From: an uncultured Prevotella sp.
GTDB taxonomy: Bacteria; Bacteroidota; Bacteroidia; Bacteroidales; Bacteroidaceae
NCBI GenBank assembly: GCA_905233425.1
Contig: CAJOEC010000011.1
Coordinates: 1-64,000, forward strand
DNA length: 64,000 nucleotides
Direction: 5' to 3'
This document shows, in pieces, positions 19,501 to 26,588 of the stretch. Position numbers and translations under genes: made by a program. The notes beneath the pieces were generated by a model. The model was not told where the DNA came from. It worked only from the letters and a program-made list of their open reading frames with translations, and did no database searches. Each line of letters starts with the position of its first letter. Positions within the stretch are counted from its first letter, which is position 1.

Positions 19501-19879
19501 GCTCGAGGGTGGTAGCAACTTCTACAACCAGACCACGAACATGACCAACCGATGGCGCACTGAAGGGCAGCAGACCGACGTGCCACGCATCAGTTACGGC
19601 GACCCGATGGGCAACAGCCGGTTCAGCGACCGGTGGATAGAAAACGGTTCCTACTTACGCCTGAAGACACTCCGACTCACCTACAAGGTGCCGGTCAACC
19701 TTAGTTGGCTACAGGGACTGGCACTATGGGGCGAGGCCAACAATCTCTTTACCGTCACACGCTATGTGGGCAGCGACCCGGAGTTCTCCGCCAACAACGC
19801 CGTGCTCTATCAGGGCATCGACCCAGGCAATGTGGCACAGGGACGCACCTTCACCTTTGGAATGAGAATCAATCTATAG
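16589..19879 (+). CDS. SusC/RagA-family TonB-linked outer membrane transporter (copy 2)
   Basis: A signal peptide (cleavage near AQAQD) is followed by a carboxypeptidase-like domain (GICIDATTKAPLAGI), plug (QPLIVIDGIIQD, DIDKVTVLKNATALYGAKGSNGVI) and a barrel ending TFGMRINL. It differs clearly from copy 1 and so probably has another ligand or a diverged role. In the barrel, NAQHSTLS is encoded by a 7-bp-period repeat (18622-18655), presumably in a loop. Its stop codon abuts a palindromic repeat, and susD copy 2 starts 77 bp downstream. Confidence 0.95.
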   Translation: MRRLSILIFSLFSFIVIAQAQDADGGVHAPKLKRVTVPDYPTKEVRGICIDATTKAPLAGIMLRALDNNNYTAMTEDNGEFVIKVPVYTTALYVHSPQYISLQVAIAGSNLKIEMLPDVFRPMFTKETSIVAANTQSITNTTSHTIETDVGNIMGADVHTLNRSGVPGSGSAMFIRGLNSLNANAQPLIVIDGIIQDMQQTRSSLHDGDYANLLLNINPEDIDKVTVLKNATALYGAKGSNGVILIETKRGHSMATRIDANVGVGVSLVPRLPTMMDANQYRIYASEMLGTYPTISQFTDPTTFKFLIDDPSKYYYAMYHNNTDWTKEVYHTAMTQNYNINVQGGDDIGMYNLSLGYTDGQSTAKENGFNRLNVRFNTDISILRQLKVQFDMSYTKINRDVFDGGAPADFSAAPVSSPTFLALIKSPFLSPYTYNNVSRYFSSTLSEADDYLTMLDTDLSLGNPTAVLQNGKGINKNRVESNHFNTVIAPRFDFNSWLSLTETFSYTLDRISQRYYRPNNGMPMFLIEGIGSVQNKAMSMFSKENSISSDTRLQLQKQMGPHSLNAFVGLRYLNFAYDNNQPEGQYANAANDKTPNISTNMDFYDATGTNDEWRSLTWYANADYNYRNRYYLQASLSVEGNSRFGKESKGMKIGGVKWGLFPSVQLGWAISNEAWFQSLNAQHSTLSFINYLLLRAGWDLSGNDDISNYAARTSFGISKYLWKATAAQLDNIGNEEISCERTSKFNFGLKASLFKNRIGIDFDYYIHRTNDLLTLKHFDNLVAGIDNYWSNGGSLSNKGFELTLTTKPVVAKSLQIELGASIGHYVNKVKSLPNNSLIYLDGEQTAQGYTSSIYGIENIATIVGHPAGVFYGYKTDGVLATDQEASTAGTNGYLYLTDATGARQDFHAGDMRFVDINGDGEIGEADKTIIGDPNPDIYGNIFANVNWKNLTLHLGFNYSLGNDIYNYQRSVLEGGSNFYNQTTNMTNRWRTEGQQTDVPRISYGDPMGNSRFSDRWIENGSYLRLKTLRLTYKVPVNLSWLQGLALWGEANNLFTVTRYVGSDPEFSANNAVLYQGIDPGNVAQGRTFTFGMRINL

Positions 19880-19916
19880 ACCCTCCCCCTTGCCCCTCCC
19901 TATATGGAGGGGAGTA
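19879..19916 (-). repeat. G/C-rich palindromic repeat after susC copy 2 (site 4)
   Basis: gaccctcccccttgcccctccctatatggaggggagtag, with stem CCCCTCC (19893-19899)/GGAGGGG (19906-19912); one or two changes from the copy at 12539. Confidence 0.75.
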
Positions 19917-19956
19917 GTTAGAATTGCATAATAATAATATAACTGACAAAAGGATT

Positions 19957-21855
19957 ATGAAGAAATATATCATTGAAAAGTCAAAGCAACTGTTTGCATT
20001 TGTAGCCTATATACTCCTCCCCCTCGCAGGGGGAGGCTGGGTGGGGGTCTCCTGCTCCGACATGTTCGAGACAGATTCCGACCGTCAGATATTCGACCCA
20101 GAACTCGACCAGAAGACCGACTCCATGTTCTACACCTTAGGCATCCTGAAGGGCTTGCAGCAGGCCGCCGACCAGTATGTGATGACGGGAGAGATGCGTG
20201 GCGACCTCGTAGCCACCAATGTCTATACGGAGACCGACCTGCGTGAGCTGGCCGACTTCTCCCTCGCCGCCGCCACTGTGCCCGAAGCGTCAGCTTCGGG
20301 TTCCCCCTCCAGCACCAACAAATTCAACCAGCCCTATCTCTACTACCGCATCATCAACAACTGCAACTATTACATTGCCCACCGCGACACAACCCTGCTC
20401 ACCGGTAGCCGCAAGGTGGCCATACCTGAATATGCCGAGGCACTGGCCGTCCGCGCATGGGCCTATATGCAGCTTGCCAAGAACTATGGCGAGGTGCCTT
20501 TCTATACAGACCCGCTCGTCAGCATCGGCGATGCCAACCAGAACTTCCCCACCAAGGACCTGCAGGGCATCTGCGACGCGCTCACCCCCGAGCTCATCAA
20601 GTTCAGCGGAACCGCAGTACCCGACTATGGCAACATATCCGCAGGCATGCTCAACGGCACCACCAGTGCCGAAGAGAAAAACATACAGTCCGCCAAGGCC
20701 ATGATTCCCGTTGATGTGGTATTGGGTGACCTCTTCCTGGAAACCAACCAGTATGAACAGGCTGCAAAATACTACTTCAACTACTTATTGGTGAACAAGC
20801 TCGTTGCTGAACAGGCATATATCGAACCATGGGACTACAGGGAGGAATTGGGCGACAGACTGCCTAACGACGCAACGGTTTATAAGAACACACAGCGTTC
20901 TTTCCCCTGGAGTTCCATCTTCTCCATCTCCGATCCCCAGGACATCATTACCTATATCCCCTTGGCATCCAATGAACTTCGGGGTGTCACCACCGAGCTG
21001 CCACGCTATTTCGGTTACGACTTCTACAGCACCACCAGCGGCTCCTCCAATTCAAAAGAGCGCTTCCTCGTGGACCGGCAGATTGACGCATCGCAGACTT
21101 ACTACCAGCTGAACCAGAAACAGGAATGGTACTATGTGCCCAATTCTCAAACCAGCGCTGGCAACATTGTGAAAACTGCCAGTATCGGCGACATGCGCCG
21201 TATGGTCACCATGCGTAGCGTCAGCAAGCAGGACTCCATATTCTCTGTCATGACCAAGTTCTTTAGTGCCAATGTACCCATCTACCGCATTGCTACCGTC
21301 TACCTCCGGCTCGCAGAGGCCATCAACCGTATGGGACAACCAGAGGCTGCCTTCGCCATACTGAAAGACGGCATTAAGGACGACCTATCCAACACCAACT
21401 ATTTCTATTTCCATCCCTCCGACTATGATGAACGCATGGGTACCCAGGAGTTCTTAGAGAAGGTGGTGCCTTTCCTTTCGAAGGAAAATAGTGCTTATTT
21501 CACCAACAACTGGAGCATTCACAGCCGGGGAGCCGGCTATACGCAGGGTGCCTTTACCGGCTACCAGCTCGACACTCTCGTAACACAGAAAATGGCCGAG
21601 CTGAACATCACCCCCATGGGCAACCTCAACGACACCATCAATGCCGTAGAGGACCTAATCTGCGACGAGATGGCCCTTGAACTGGCCTTCGAGGGCAACC
21701 GTTTCGGAGACCTCACCCGCATAGCACGTCACAAGAACCTTGCTGCCTTCTATGGCGCCAACTACGGCTCGAAGTGGCTTGCAGACAAGCTCGCCTACAA
21801 AAATCCCAAGGTGTCGCTACTCGACGAAAAGAACTGGTTCCTCCCACTGAAGTAA
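19957..21855 (+). CDS. SusD/RagB-family lipoprotein (copy 2)
   Basis: The ORF track starts at 19924, but MKKYIIEKSKQLFAF at 19957 matches the copy-1 leader and is the better start (632 residues). The lipobox is GVSCSD. Typical SusD features are VRAWAYMQLAKNYGEVPF, APIYRIATVYLRLAEA-like repeats and ALELAFEGNRFGDLTR near the end. The leader DNA from ataataatataactgac through codon ~18 is nearly identical to that of the 10664 gene, then the sequences diverge completely. It should form the surface lid of the SusC at 16589. Confidence 0.94.
   Translation: MKKYIIEKSKQLFAFVAYILLPLAGGGWVGVSCSDMFETDSDRQIFDPELDQKTDSMFYTLGILKGLQQAADQYVMTGEMRGDLVATNVYTETDLRELADFSLAAATVPEASASGSPSSTNKFNQPYLYYRIINNCNYYIAHRDTTLLTGSRKVAIPEYAEALAVRAWAYMQLAKNYGEVPFYTDPLVSIGDANQNFPTKDLQGICDALTPELIKFSGTAVPDYGNISAGMLNGTTSAEEKNIQSAKAMIPVDVVLGDLFLETNQYEQAAKYYFNYLLVNKLVAEQAYIEPWDYREELGDRLPNDATVYKNTQRSFPWSSIFSISDPQDIITYIPLASNELRGVTTELPRYFGYDFYSTTSGSSNSKERFLVDRQIDASQTYYQLNQKQEWYYVPNSQTSAGNIVKTASIGDMRRMVTMRSVSKQDSIFSVMTKFFSANVPIYRIATVYLRLAEAINRMGQPEAAFAILKDGIKDDLSNTNYFYFHPSDYDERMGTQEFLEKVVPFLSKENSAYFTNNWSIHSRGAGYTQGAFTGYQLDTLVTQKMAELNITPMGNLNDTINAVEDLICDEMALELAFEGNRFGDLTRIARHKNLAAFYGANYGSKWLADKLAYKNPKVSLLDEKNWFLPLK
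20014..20050 (+). repeat. G/C-rich palindromic repeat in susD copy 2 signal peptide (site 5)
   Basis: ctcctccccctcgcagggggaggctgggtgggggtct in frame, encoding LLPLAGGGWVGV of the lipoprotein signal peptide. Confidence 0.75.
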
Positions 21856-21861
21856 GGGGAA

Positions 21862-22329
21862 TTATTTTGTAAGTCTATCTAATAGTGCCTGGCAGCCTTC
21901 CAATACATCGCGCCAAGTAGCCTCGAAATCGCCTGTGTACCAAGGGTCTGCCACCTCGCCAGGCCGTTCGGTGAAGTCCATCAGCATTACGATTTTCCCT
22001 TCCGGGTCGCCACCGCAGATATTCCGCATGTTGCGGATGTTCCACTCGTCCATGCCTATCAGCAGGTCGTAGCGGTTGTAGTCCGAGCGCGTCATCTGCC
22101 GTGCCGTCTTGCCCGCACAACCAATGCCGTGCTCCGCCAGTTTCCGTCGCGCAGGGGGATATACGCTTATGCCTATCTCCTCCGTCGAGGTGGCTGCCGA
22201 CTCAATAACGAAGCTGTCCTCCAGCCCCGCCTGGCTTACCAAATCCTTCATCACGAACTCTGCCATCGGGCTGCGGCAGATGTTCCCGTGGCATACAAAA
22301 AGAATTCTATGTTTAGTGTTGTTTTCCAT
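21862..22329 (-). CDS. Low-molecular-weight protein tyrosine phosphatase
   Basis: The start is placed at the internal ATG (MENNTKHRILFVCHGNICRSP, 155 residues), because the longer ORF would begin upstream of a TACCTTTG promoter element. The P-loop C13-HGNIC-R19-S matches the C(X)5R active site, and VADPWYTGDF near the C-terminus carries the general-acid Asp. The length fits the family (~150). Such enzymes dephosphorylate tyrosine on proteins, including BY-kinases of polysaccharide export; a Wzc-like kinase is encoded at 53462, but the distance makes a link speculative. It is convergent with susD copy 2, with a 6-bp gap. Confidence 0.93.
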   Translation of the reverse strand: MENNTKHRILFVCHGNICRSPMAEFVMKDLVSQAGLEDSFVIESAATSTEEIGISVYPPARRKLAEHGIGCAGKTARQMTRSDYNRYDLLIGMDEWNIRNMRNICGGDPEGKIVMLMDFTERPGEVADPWYTGDFEATWRDVLEGCQALLDRLTK

Positions 22330-22337
22330 TTGGGGTG

Positions 22338-22345
22338 CAAAGGTA
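22338..22345 (-). promoter_or_regulatory. -7 promoter element of the tyrosine phosphatase gene
   Basis: Minus-strand TACCTTTG lies 8 bp upstream of the chosen ATG, implying a very short 5' leader. No good -33 TTTG at standard spacing. Confidence 0.5.
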
Positions 22346-22513
22346 CAAAAATATATCGAAATCAGGATGACAAATTGGGATAATCCCGTCGGGATTTGGT
22401 GAAAACCGGCCATAGTGCTACGTTCTGAGGCGGCAAGACGACCCCAGGGCTAAAAAATGAACCAAAAAGGGGAAAAAATCCTGCATTAATTACATTGGTT
22501 TCAAAAAAATGTG

Positions 22514-22521
22514 TACCTTTG
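22514..22521 (+). promoter_or_regulatory. -7 promoter element of the corrinoid uptake locus
   Basis: TACCTTTG followed by GCACCCG sits just before the riboswitch; the -33 element is weak (ATTG at 22494). Confidence 0.55.
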
Positions 22522-22524
22522 CAC

Positions 22525-22712
22525 CCGCAATACAGGGATGTGTTGCCCGCGAAGGTGCACTTAGCTGTGCTTAATTGGGAATGTGAGTGAGAATCTCCGA
22601 CTGTCCCGCAGCAGTGAACTCCGTTATGGCTCCTAAAGTGGAGCAAAGTCTGAAGACCAGCCTTCCTGCGGACGAGAAGGCACCGCTCCACGATGCATGG
22701 TGACGGTGGACT
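22525..22712 (+). ncRNA. Cobalamin (AdoCbl-type) riboswitch
   Basis: The 5' leader shows the conserved core of cobalamin riboswitches: GGGAAtGTGagtgaGAATC...GACTGTCCCGCAGCAGTG (about 22577-22616), then the B12-box region AGTCTGAAGACCAGCC (22647-22662). A 7-bp helix GTGGAGC (22638-22644)/GCTCCAC (22685-22691) closes around the B12 box. The btuB-like ATG lies ~20 nt beyond, with no T-run, so translational control by occlusion of the start region is more likely than termination. Binding of a corrinoid should repress receptor expression. Confidence 0.92.
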
Positions 22713-22729
22713 AAAGAAAGAAGATATTG

Positions 22730-24880
22730 ATGACGATGGTCCGACGATTGATGAGCGTTGTGATAGCCCTTGAGGCTTTTCTCCCGCTGCTTGCCCTTGA
22801 AGCGGACGAGACATCCATGCTTTCAGGGGACTCGCTGCAGCATCTCGGCGAGGTGGAGGTCTACGGCAAGCGCCCGTTGGCCACATCGCAGAAGTTGAGC
22901 GGGGGCGACCTGCAGGCTCTGAGCACTACGTCGGTGGCCGACGCGCTGAAGTATTTTTCTGGCGTGCAGATAAAGGACTACGGCGGACTGGGCGGACTGA
23001 AGACCATCAATGTGAGGTCGATGGGGGCGCAGCATGTGGGCATCTACATCGACGGCATACGCATCACCAACGCACAGAACGGCACCGTCGACTTGGGAAA
23101 GTTCTCGCTGTCAAGCATGGAGAGCGTGACACTCTATAACGCCAACAAGCTTGACAACTGCCAGTCGGCCTCGGAATATGCCTCGGGCGCTACCGTCTAT
23201 CTGCGCACACGCCGCCCCACGAAGGACTTGCTGTCGGTGCAGCTGCGCCGGGCGTCGTTCTACACGTGGATGGGGAAACTCAACGCTCAATTTTCAATCT
23301 ACAATCCTCAATCTTCATTCCTCAATGGCTGGAAGGGGTTCATTGACGGCGAGTGTACCTACTCTCGCGGCGACTATCCTTTCCGCTACAACTCCGAGTA
23401 TGAGGACACCGTGGGCCGGCGCGCCAACAGCGACATACGTTACGGGCGCATAGAGGGGGCGCTGTTCAAGGGCGGTTTCTCCACACATCTTTATTATTAT
23501 GACTCCGAGCGCGGCTGTCCGGGGGGCATCGTCCGCCGGCTGAGCGACAAGTATGTGAACGCGGGACGCGAGTGGGATCGTGACTTCTTCGTGCAGGCCT
23601 CCTACGAACAGCAGTTCAGGGAGCACCACCGCGTGAAGGTGAACGCAAAATACACCAACGAGTACCTGCGCTACTGCACCGACTACCCCGAGAACCAGAA
23701 CACCGCCCGCGTGGACAACCACTACCGTCAGGAGGACGGCTACGGCGCTCTCTGCTATGGCTATATGCCGTGGACGTGGCTGTCGCTGTCGACGAGTTAC
23801 GACGTGCGCTACAGTAAGCTGCGTGCCGACCTGAAGCATTTCGACAACGTATTCAGACTGGACCAAAAGGAGGTTGTGGCGGCACAGATAAACCTGAACA
23901 ACGAATTATATAACGACCACAGATTACACAAATTTCACGGATTATATGGGTTGCAGGCCGCGGTGTCGTTGCTACACCAGCACTACCATGACTTCACATT
24001 CACACATGTTGGAGCCGCCGACCCATTAGACCGCTGGACGCCCGCCGTCTCAGTGGCCTATACGCTCAGCGGCGTGACGCTGCGGGCATGGTACAAGAAA
24101 ATATTCCGTGCGCCGACACTCAACGACCTCTACTATACGCAGGTAGGCAACCGCAACCTGAAGCCGGAATACACAAAGCAGTGGAACATCGGAGCGGAGT
24201 GGCACTGGACATCTAAAAACAACGAATTACACGAAATAACGACCGACGTTCAGGCAGATGTGTATCAGAACAGGATTGAGAACCGCATCGTGTGCCTACC
24301 GCTGAAGGGCACCTACACCTGGACGATGATGAACTACGGCTACACCTTCTGCCGGGGGCTGAACGCCACGGTGAAAGGACACTACGAGAAGGGGCCGTGG
24401 GGCGCATCACTGCTCGGCTCGCTGACATGGCAGCGCGACCTGAACCGCACCGACCCCGATGATGAGGACACTTACGACAAGCCAATCTGCTACTCCCCGG
24501 AACTGTCGTACACCGTCACGGGAATCTGTACTTTTACCCCACGCGGGAGGACAAATACACCCAACGGAAGCGGGCGGACTAACGACCACAGATTATACGA
24601 ATTACACGAAAATACAAGAAAGTGTCCCTACGGCAGCTATTCTCTCACCATCTCCTATATGCACGTAGGCGAGCGGATGTGGAGCTACGCCGACCCAGAG
24701 GACATCCTTGAACCTTATAATAACATTGACGCGAAACTGTCGTACACCACGACGTTTGGGCGTCTCTCGACCGGTCTCTGCCTTGAGGTCTGCGACGTGC
24801 TCGACGAACAGTACGAACACATACCCCGCTACCCCATGCCCGGCCGCAACTACCGACTGACGCTCACTCTTGGACTCTAA
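22730..24880 (+). CDS. btuB: BtuB-type TonB-dependent corrinoid receptor
   Basis: The ORF track begins at a TTG; the ATG at 22730 (or 22736) is preferred. After the signal peptide, a TonB-box-like segment (EVEVYGKRPL) leads to the plug (IKDYGGLGGLKTINVRSMGAQHVGIYIDGI) and a barrel ending in ...YRLTLTLGL. The cobalamin riboswitch directly upstream and BtuF/BtuC downstream identify the substrate as B12 or related corrinoids. At least four stretches are repeat-derived yet in frame: LNAQFSIYNPQSSFLN (7-bp period, ~23279-23326), NNELYNDHRLHKFHGLYG (23899-23948), NNELHEITTD (24219-24244) and NDHRLYELHENT (24581-24618). The last three match the ACGAATTAC arrays found between genes and probably form surface loops. 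Confidence 0.9.
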   Translation: MTMVRRLMSVVIALEAFLPLLALEADETSMLSGDSLQHLGEVEVYGKRPLATSQKLSGGDLQALSTTSVADALKYFSGVQIKDYGGLGGLKTINVRSMGAQHVGIYIDGIRITNAQNGTVDLGKFSLSSMESVTLYNANKLDNCQSASEYASGATVYLRTRRPTKDLLSVQLRRASFYTWMGKLNAQFSIYNPQSSFLNGWKGFIDGECTYSRGDYPFRYNSEYEDTVGRRANSDIRYGRIEGALFKGGFSTHLYYYDSERGCPGGIVRRLSDKYVNAGREWDRDFFVQASYEQQFREHHRVKVNAKYTNEYLRYCTDYPENQNTARVDNHYRQEDGYGALCYGYMPWTWLSLSTSYDVRYSKLRADLKHFDNVFRLDQKEVVAAQINLNNELYNDHRLHKFHGLYGLQAAVSLLHQHYHDFTFTHVGAADPLDRWTPAVSVAYTLSGVTLRAWYKKIFRAPTLNDLYYTQVGNRNLKPEYTKQWNIGAEWHWTSKNNELHEITTDVQADVYQNRIENRIVCLPLKGTYTWTMMNYGYTFCRGLNATVKGHYEKGPWGASLLGSLTWQRDLNRTDPDDEDTYDKPICYSPELSYTVTGICTFTPRGRTNTPNGSGRTNDHRLYELHENTRKCPYGSYSLTISYMHVGERMWSYADPEDILEPYNNIDAKLSYTTTFGRLSTGLCLEVCDVLDEQYEHIPRYPMPGRNYRLTLTLGL

Positions 24881-24882
24881 AC

Positions 24883-25120
24883 CACGAATTAAACGAATTA
24901 CACGAATTAAACGAATTACACGAATTACACGAATTACACGAATTACACGAATTACACGAATTAAACGAATTAAACGAATTACACGAATTACACGAAATAA
25001 CGACCACAGATTACACGAATTATACGAATTGACGACCACAGATTACACGAATTACACGAAATGAAGACCACGAATTAAACGAATTACACGAAATAACGAC
25101 CACAGATTACACGAATTATA
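24883..25120 (+). repeat. 9-bp-period ACGAATTAC/ACGAATTAA tandem array
   Basis: About 238 bp of degenerate 9-mers (acgaattac, acgaattaa) interspersed with gaccacagattac. It fills the whole spacer between btuB and the BtuG-like gene. Spacers between units are not unique sequence, so it is not CRISPR. The antisense ORF VIRVIRLIRV is its translation. Confidence 0.92.
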
Positions 25121-25122
25121 GT

Positions 25123-26463
25123 ATGAAACGACTGCTGACAGGTTTATTGTTTATATATTGTATAACGTATGGCGTAGCGCAGGAGAAACTCATCGTCCTG
25201 AACGAGGGTATGTGGCAGGCCGACAACGGACGGCTGACATACTTCGAGGACGGGCGCGTGGTGAGCAACTCATGGTTCCGCGACGTGAACGGGAAGAAGA
25301 TCGGCGACACGCCCAACGACATTATTCAGATCAATGACAAACTTATAGCCATCGCCGTGAACTGGTCGAACATCGTGCAGTTCATCACCACCGAAGGCCG
25401 TGCAGTCGCCGCCACCGAGGACATACCGAACAACCGCAAACTCTGCTCCGACGGTAAGTTCGTCTATGTCACCAGCTACGGCCACGAATGCGAGACCACA
25501 GGCGGCACCCGCTACTTCGAACGGGGCTTCGTGGCAAAGATTGACCTGAGCAACTACAAGGTCGTTGCCGCCTGTGAGGTGGGCTATGAGCCGGAGGGCA
25601 TCGCCCTATATAAAGGCCGCCTCTTCGTGGCTAACACCGGGGGGTACGCCGCACAGGAAGACCACGATTACGAGACGACGGTGAGCATCATCGACGCCAC
25701 GACGATGAAGGTGGAGAAGACCATCGACACAGGCATACCCAACCTCTTCGGCAAGATGTCGCAGAGCGGGCGCTACCTCTGCATCAACTCGCCAGGCGAC
25801 TACTACGAGCAGCCCGCCGCCGGACTCATCTTCGATTGTGAGGCCGCTCTCTCAACACTCAACACTCAACACTCAACATCAATCTTCGTCCGCTTCGACA
25901 AGCCCGCCACCTACAACTGCACCACCCTCGACGGGCGTTTCCTCGCCATCGGCTCCAGCTTCTCCTACATCACAGGCGACTACGAGTTCTCCTACCTCAC
26001 CATCGATCCGCAGACCGTGATGGAGACCCGTGGCGCAAGCGGTCTCTCGCAGTCGCTGCCCGGCTCGCTGAAGACCGACTTCGAGAAGATGGGCCAGCCC
26101 TACGGCATCTACGTGAACCCATACACCGGCTATATCTACGGCACCGATGCCACCTCCTTCGAAGGCGCGGGCTACCTCTACCAGTGGTCTCCAGAGGGCA
26201 AGCAGCTCGGCAAGCACAAGGTGTATATCAATCCCGGCCATTTCCTCGCCCTGCCACCCGACGGCCATTTCCCACAGCCCGACACCAAGGGCGATGTCAA
26301 TGGCGACGGCACGATCGACGTGGCCGACATCAGCACCGTCATCAGCGTCATGGCCGGCTCTGTGTCCTCTGAGACCTCTGTGGCTGCCGACGTAAACGGC
26401 GACGGCACAGTTGACGTGGCCGACATCTCGGCCATCATCACCGTCATGGCCGGTGGACAATGA
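25123..26463 (+). CDS. BtuG-like beta-propeller surface protein with two dockerin-like repeats
   Basis: The protein starts with a signal peptide (cleavage near GVAQE) and has propeller-type repeats (LIVLNEGMWQADNGRLTYF, KIDLSNYKVVAACEVGYEPEGIALYKGRLFVANTG, SIIDATTMKVEKTIDTG). This resembles the YncE/DUF5074 architecture of BtuG, the surface B12-binding partner of BtuB in Bacteroides. The position after a riboswitch-controlled btuB supports this. Unlike BtuG it lacks a lipobox Cys. It ends in two dockerin type I-like motifs (GDVNGDGTIDVADIS, ADVNGDGTVDVADIS), which may attach it to the surface or to a partner. ALSTLNTQHST (25850-25885) is a 7-bp repeat insertion. Confidence 0.75.
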   Translation: MKRLLTGLLFIYCITYGVAQEKLIVLNEGMWQADNGRLTYFEDGRVVSNSWFRDVNGKKIGDTPNDIIQINDKLIAIAVNWSNIVQFITTEGRAVAATEDIPNNRKLCSDGKFVYVTSYGHECETTGGTRYFERGFVAKIDLSNYKVVAACEVGYEPEGIALYKGRLFVANTGGYAAQEDHDYETTVSIIDATTMKVEKTIDTGIPNLFGKMSQSGRYLCINSPGDYYEQPAAGLIFDCEAALSTLNTQHSTSIFVRFDKPATYNCTTLDGRFLAIGSSFSYITGDYEFSYLTIDPQTVMETRGASGLSQSLPGSLKTDFEKMGQPYGIYVNPYTGYIYGTDATSFEGAGYLYQWSPEGKQLGKHKVYINPGHFLALPPDGHFPQPDTKGDVNGDGTIDVADISTVISVMAGSVSSETSVAADVNGDGTVDVADISAIITVMAGGQ

Positions 26464-26470
26464 TTCTTAA

Positions 26471-26558
26471 ACAACGAATTGTTTTTTTCTAAACAACGAA
26501 TTGAACGAATTACACGAATTGAACGAATTACACGAATTGAACGAATTTGAACGAATTA
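26471..26558 (+). repeat. 9-bp-period ACGAATTGA/ACGAATTAC array
   Basis: Degenerate 9-mers aacgaattg/acacgaatt fill the spacer between the BtuG-like and DUF4465-like genes. Confidence 0.85.
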
Positions 26559-26588
26559 TTCTATAACATTAATTAAATGTAATCCACT

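Noticed and set aside
19924-19956. Upstream ATG for susD copy 2
   Set aside because: MKKYIIEKS at 19957 matches the paralogue at 10664, whose spacer has the same sequence upstream.
22573-22712. Leader region considered as a TPP or other riboswitch, or as a terminator
   Set aside because: The GACTGTCCCGCAGCAGTG core and B12 box fit cobalamin. There is no T-run for a terminator.
24602-25039. 145-aa minus-strand ORF with VIRVIRLIRL repeats
   Set aside because: It is only the translation of the 9-bp ACGAATTAC array and the btuB 3' end.
24883-25120. Possible CRISPR array
   Set aside because: Units are 9 bp and contiguous, with no unique spacers of constant size and no cas genes in the window.
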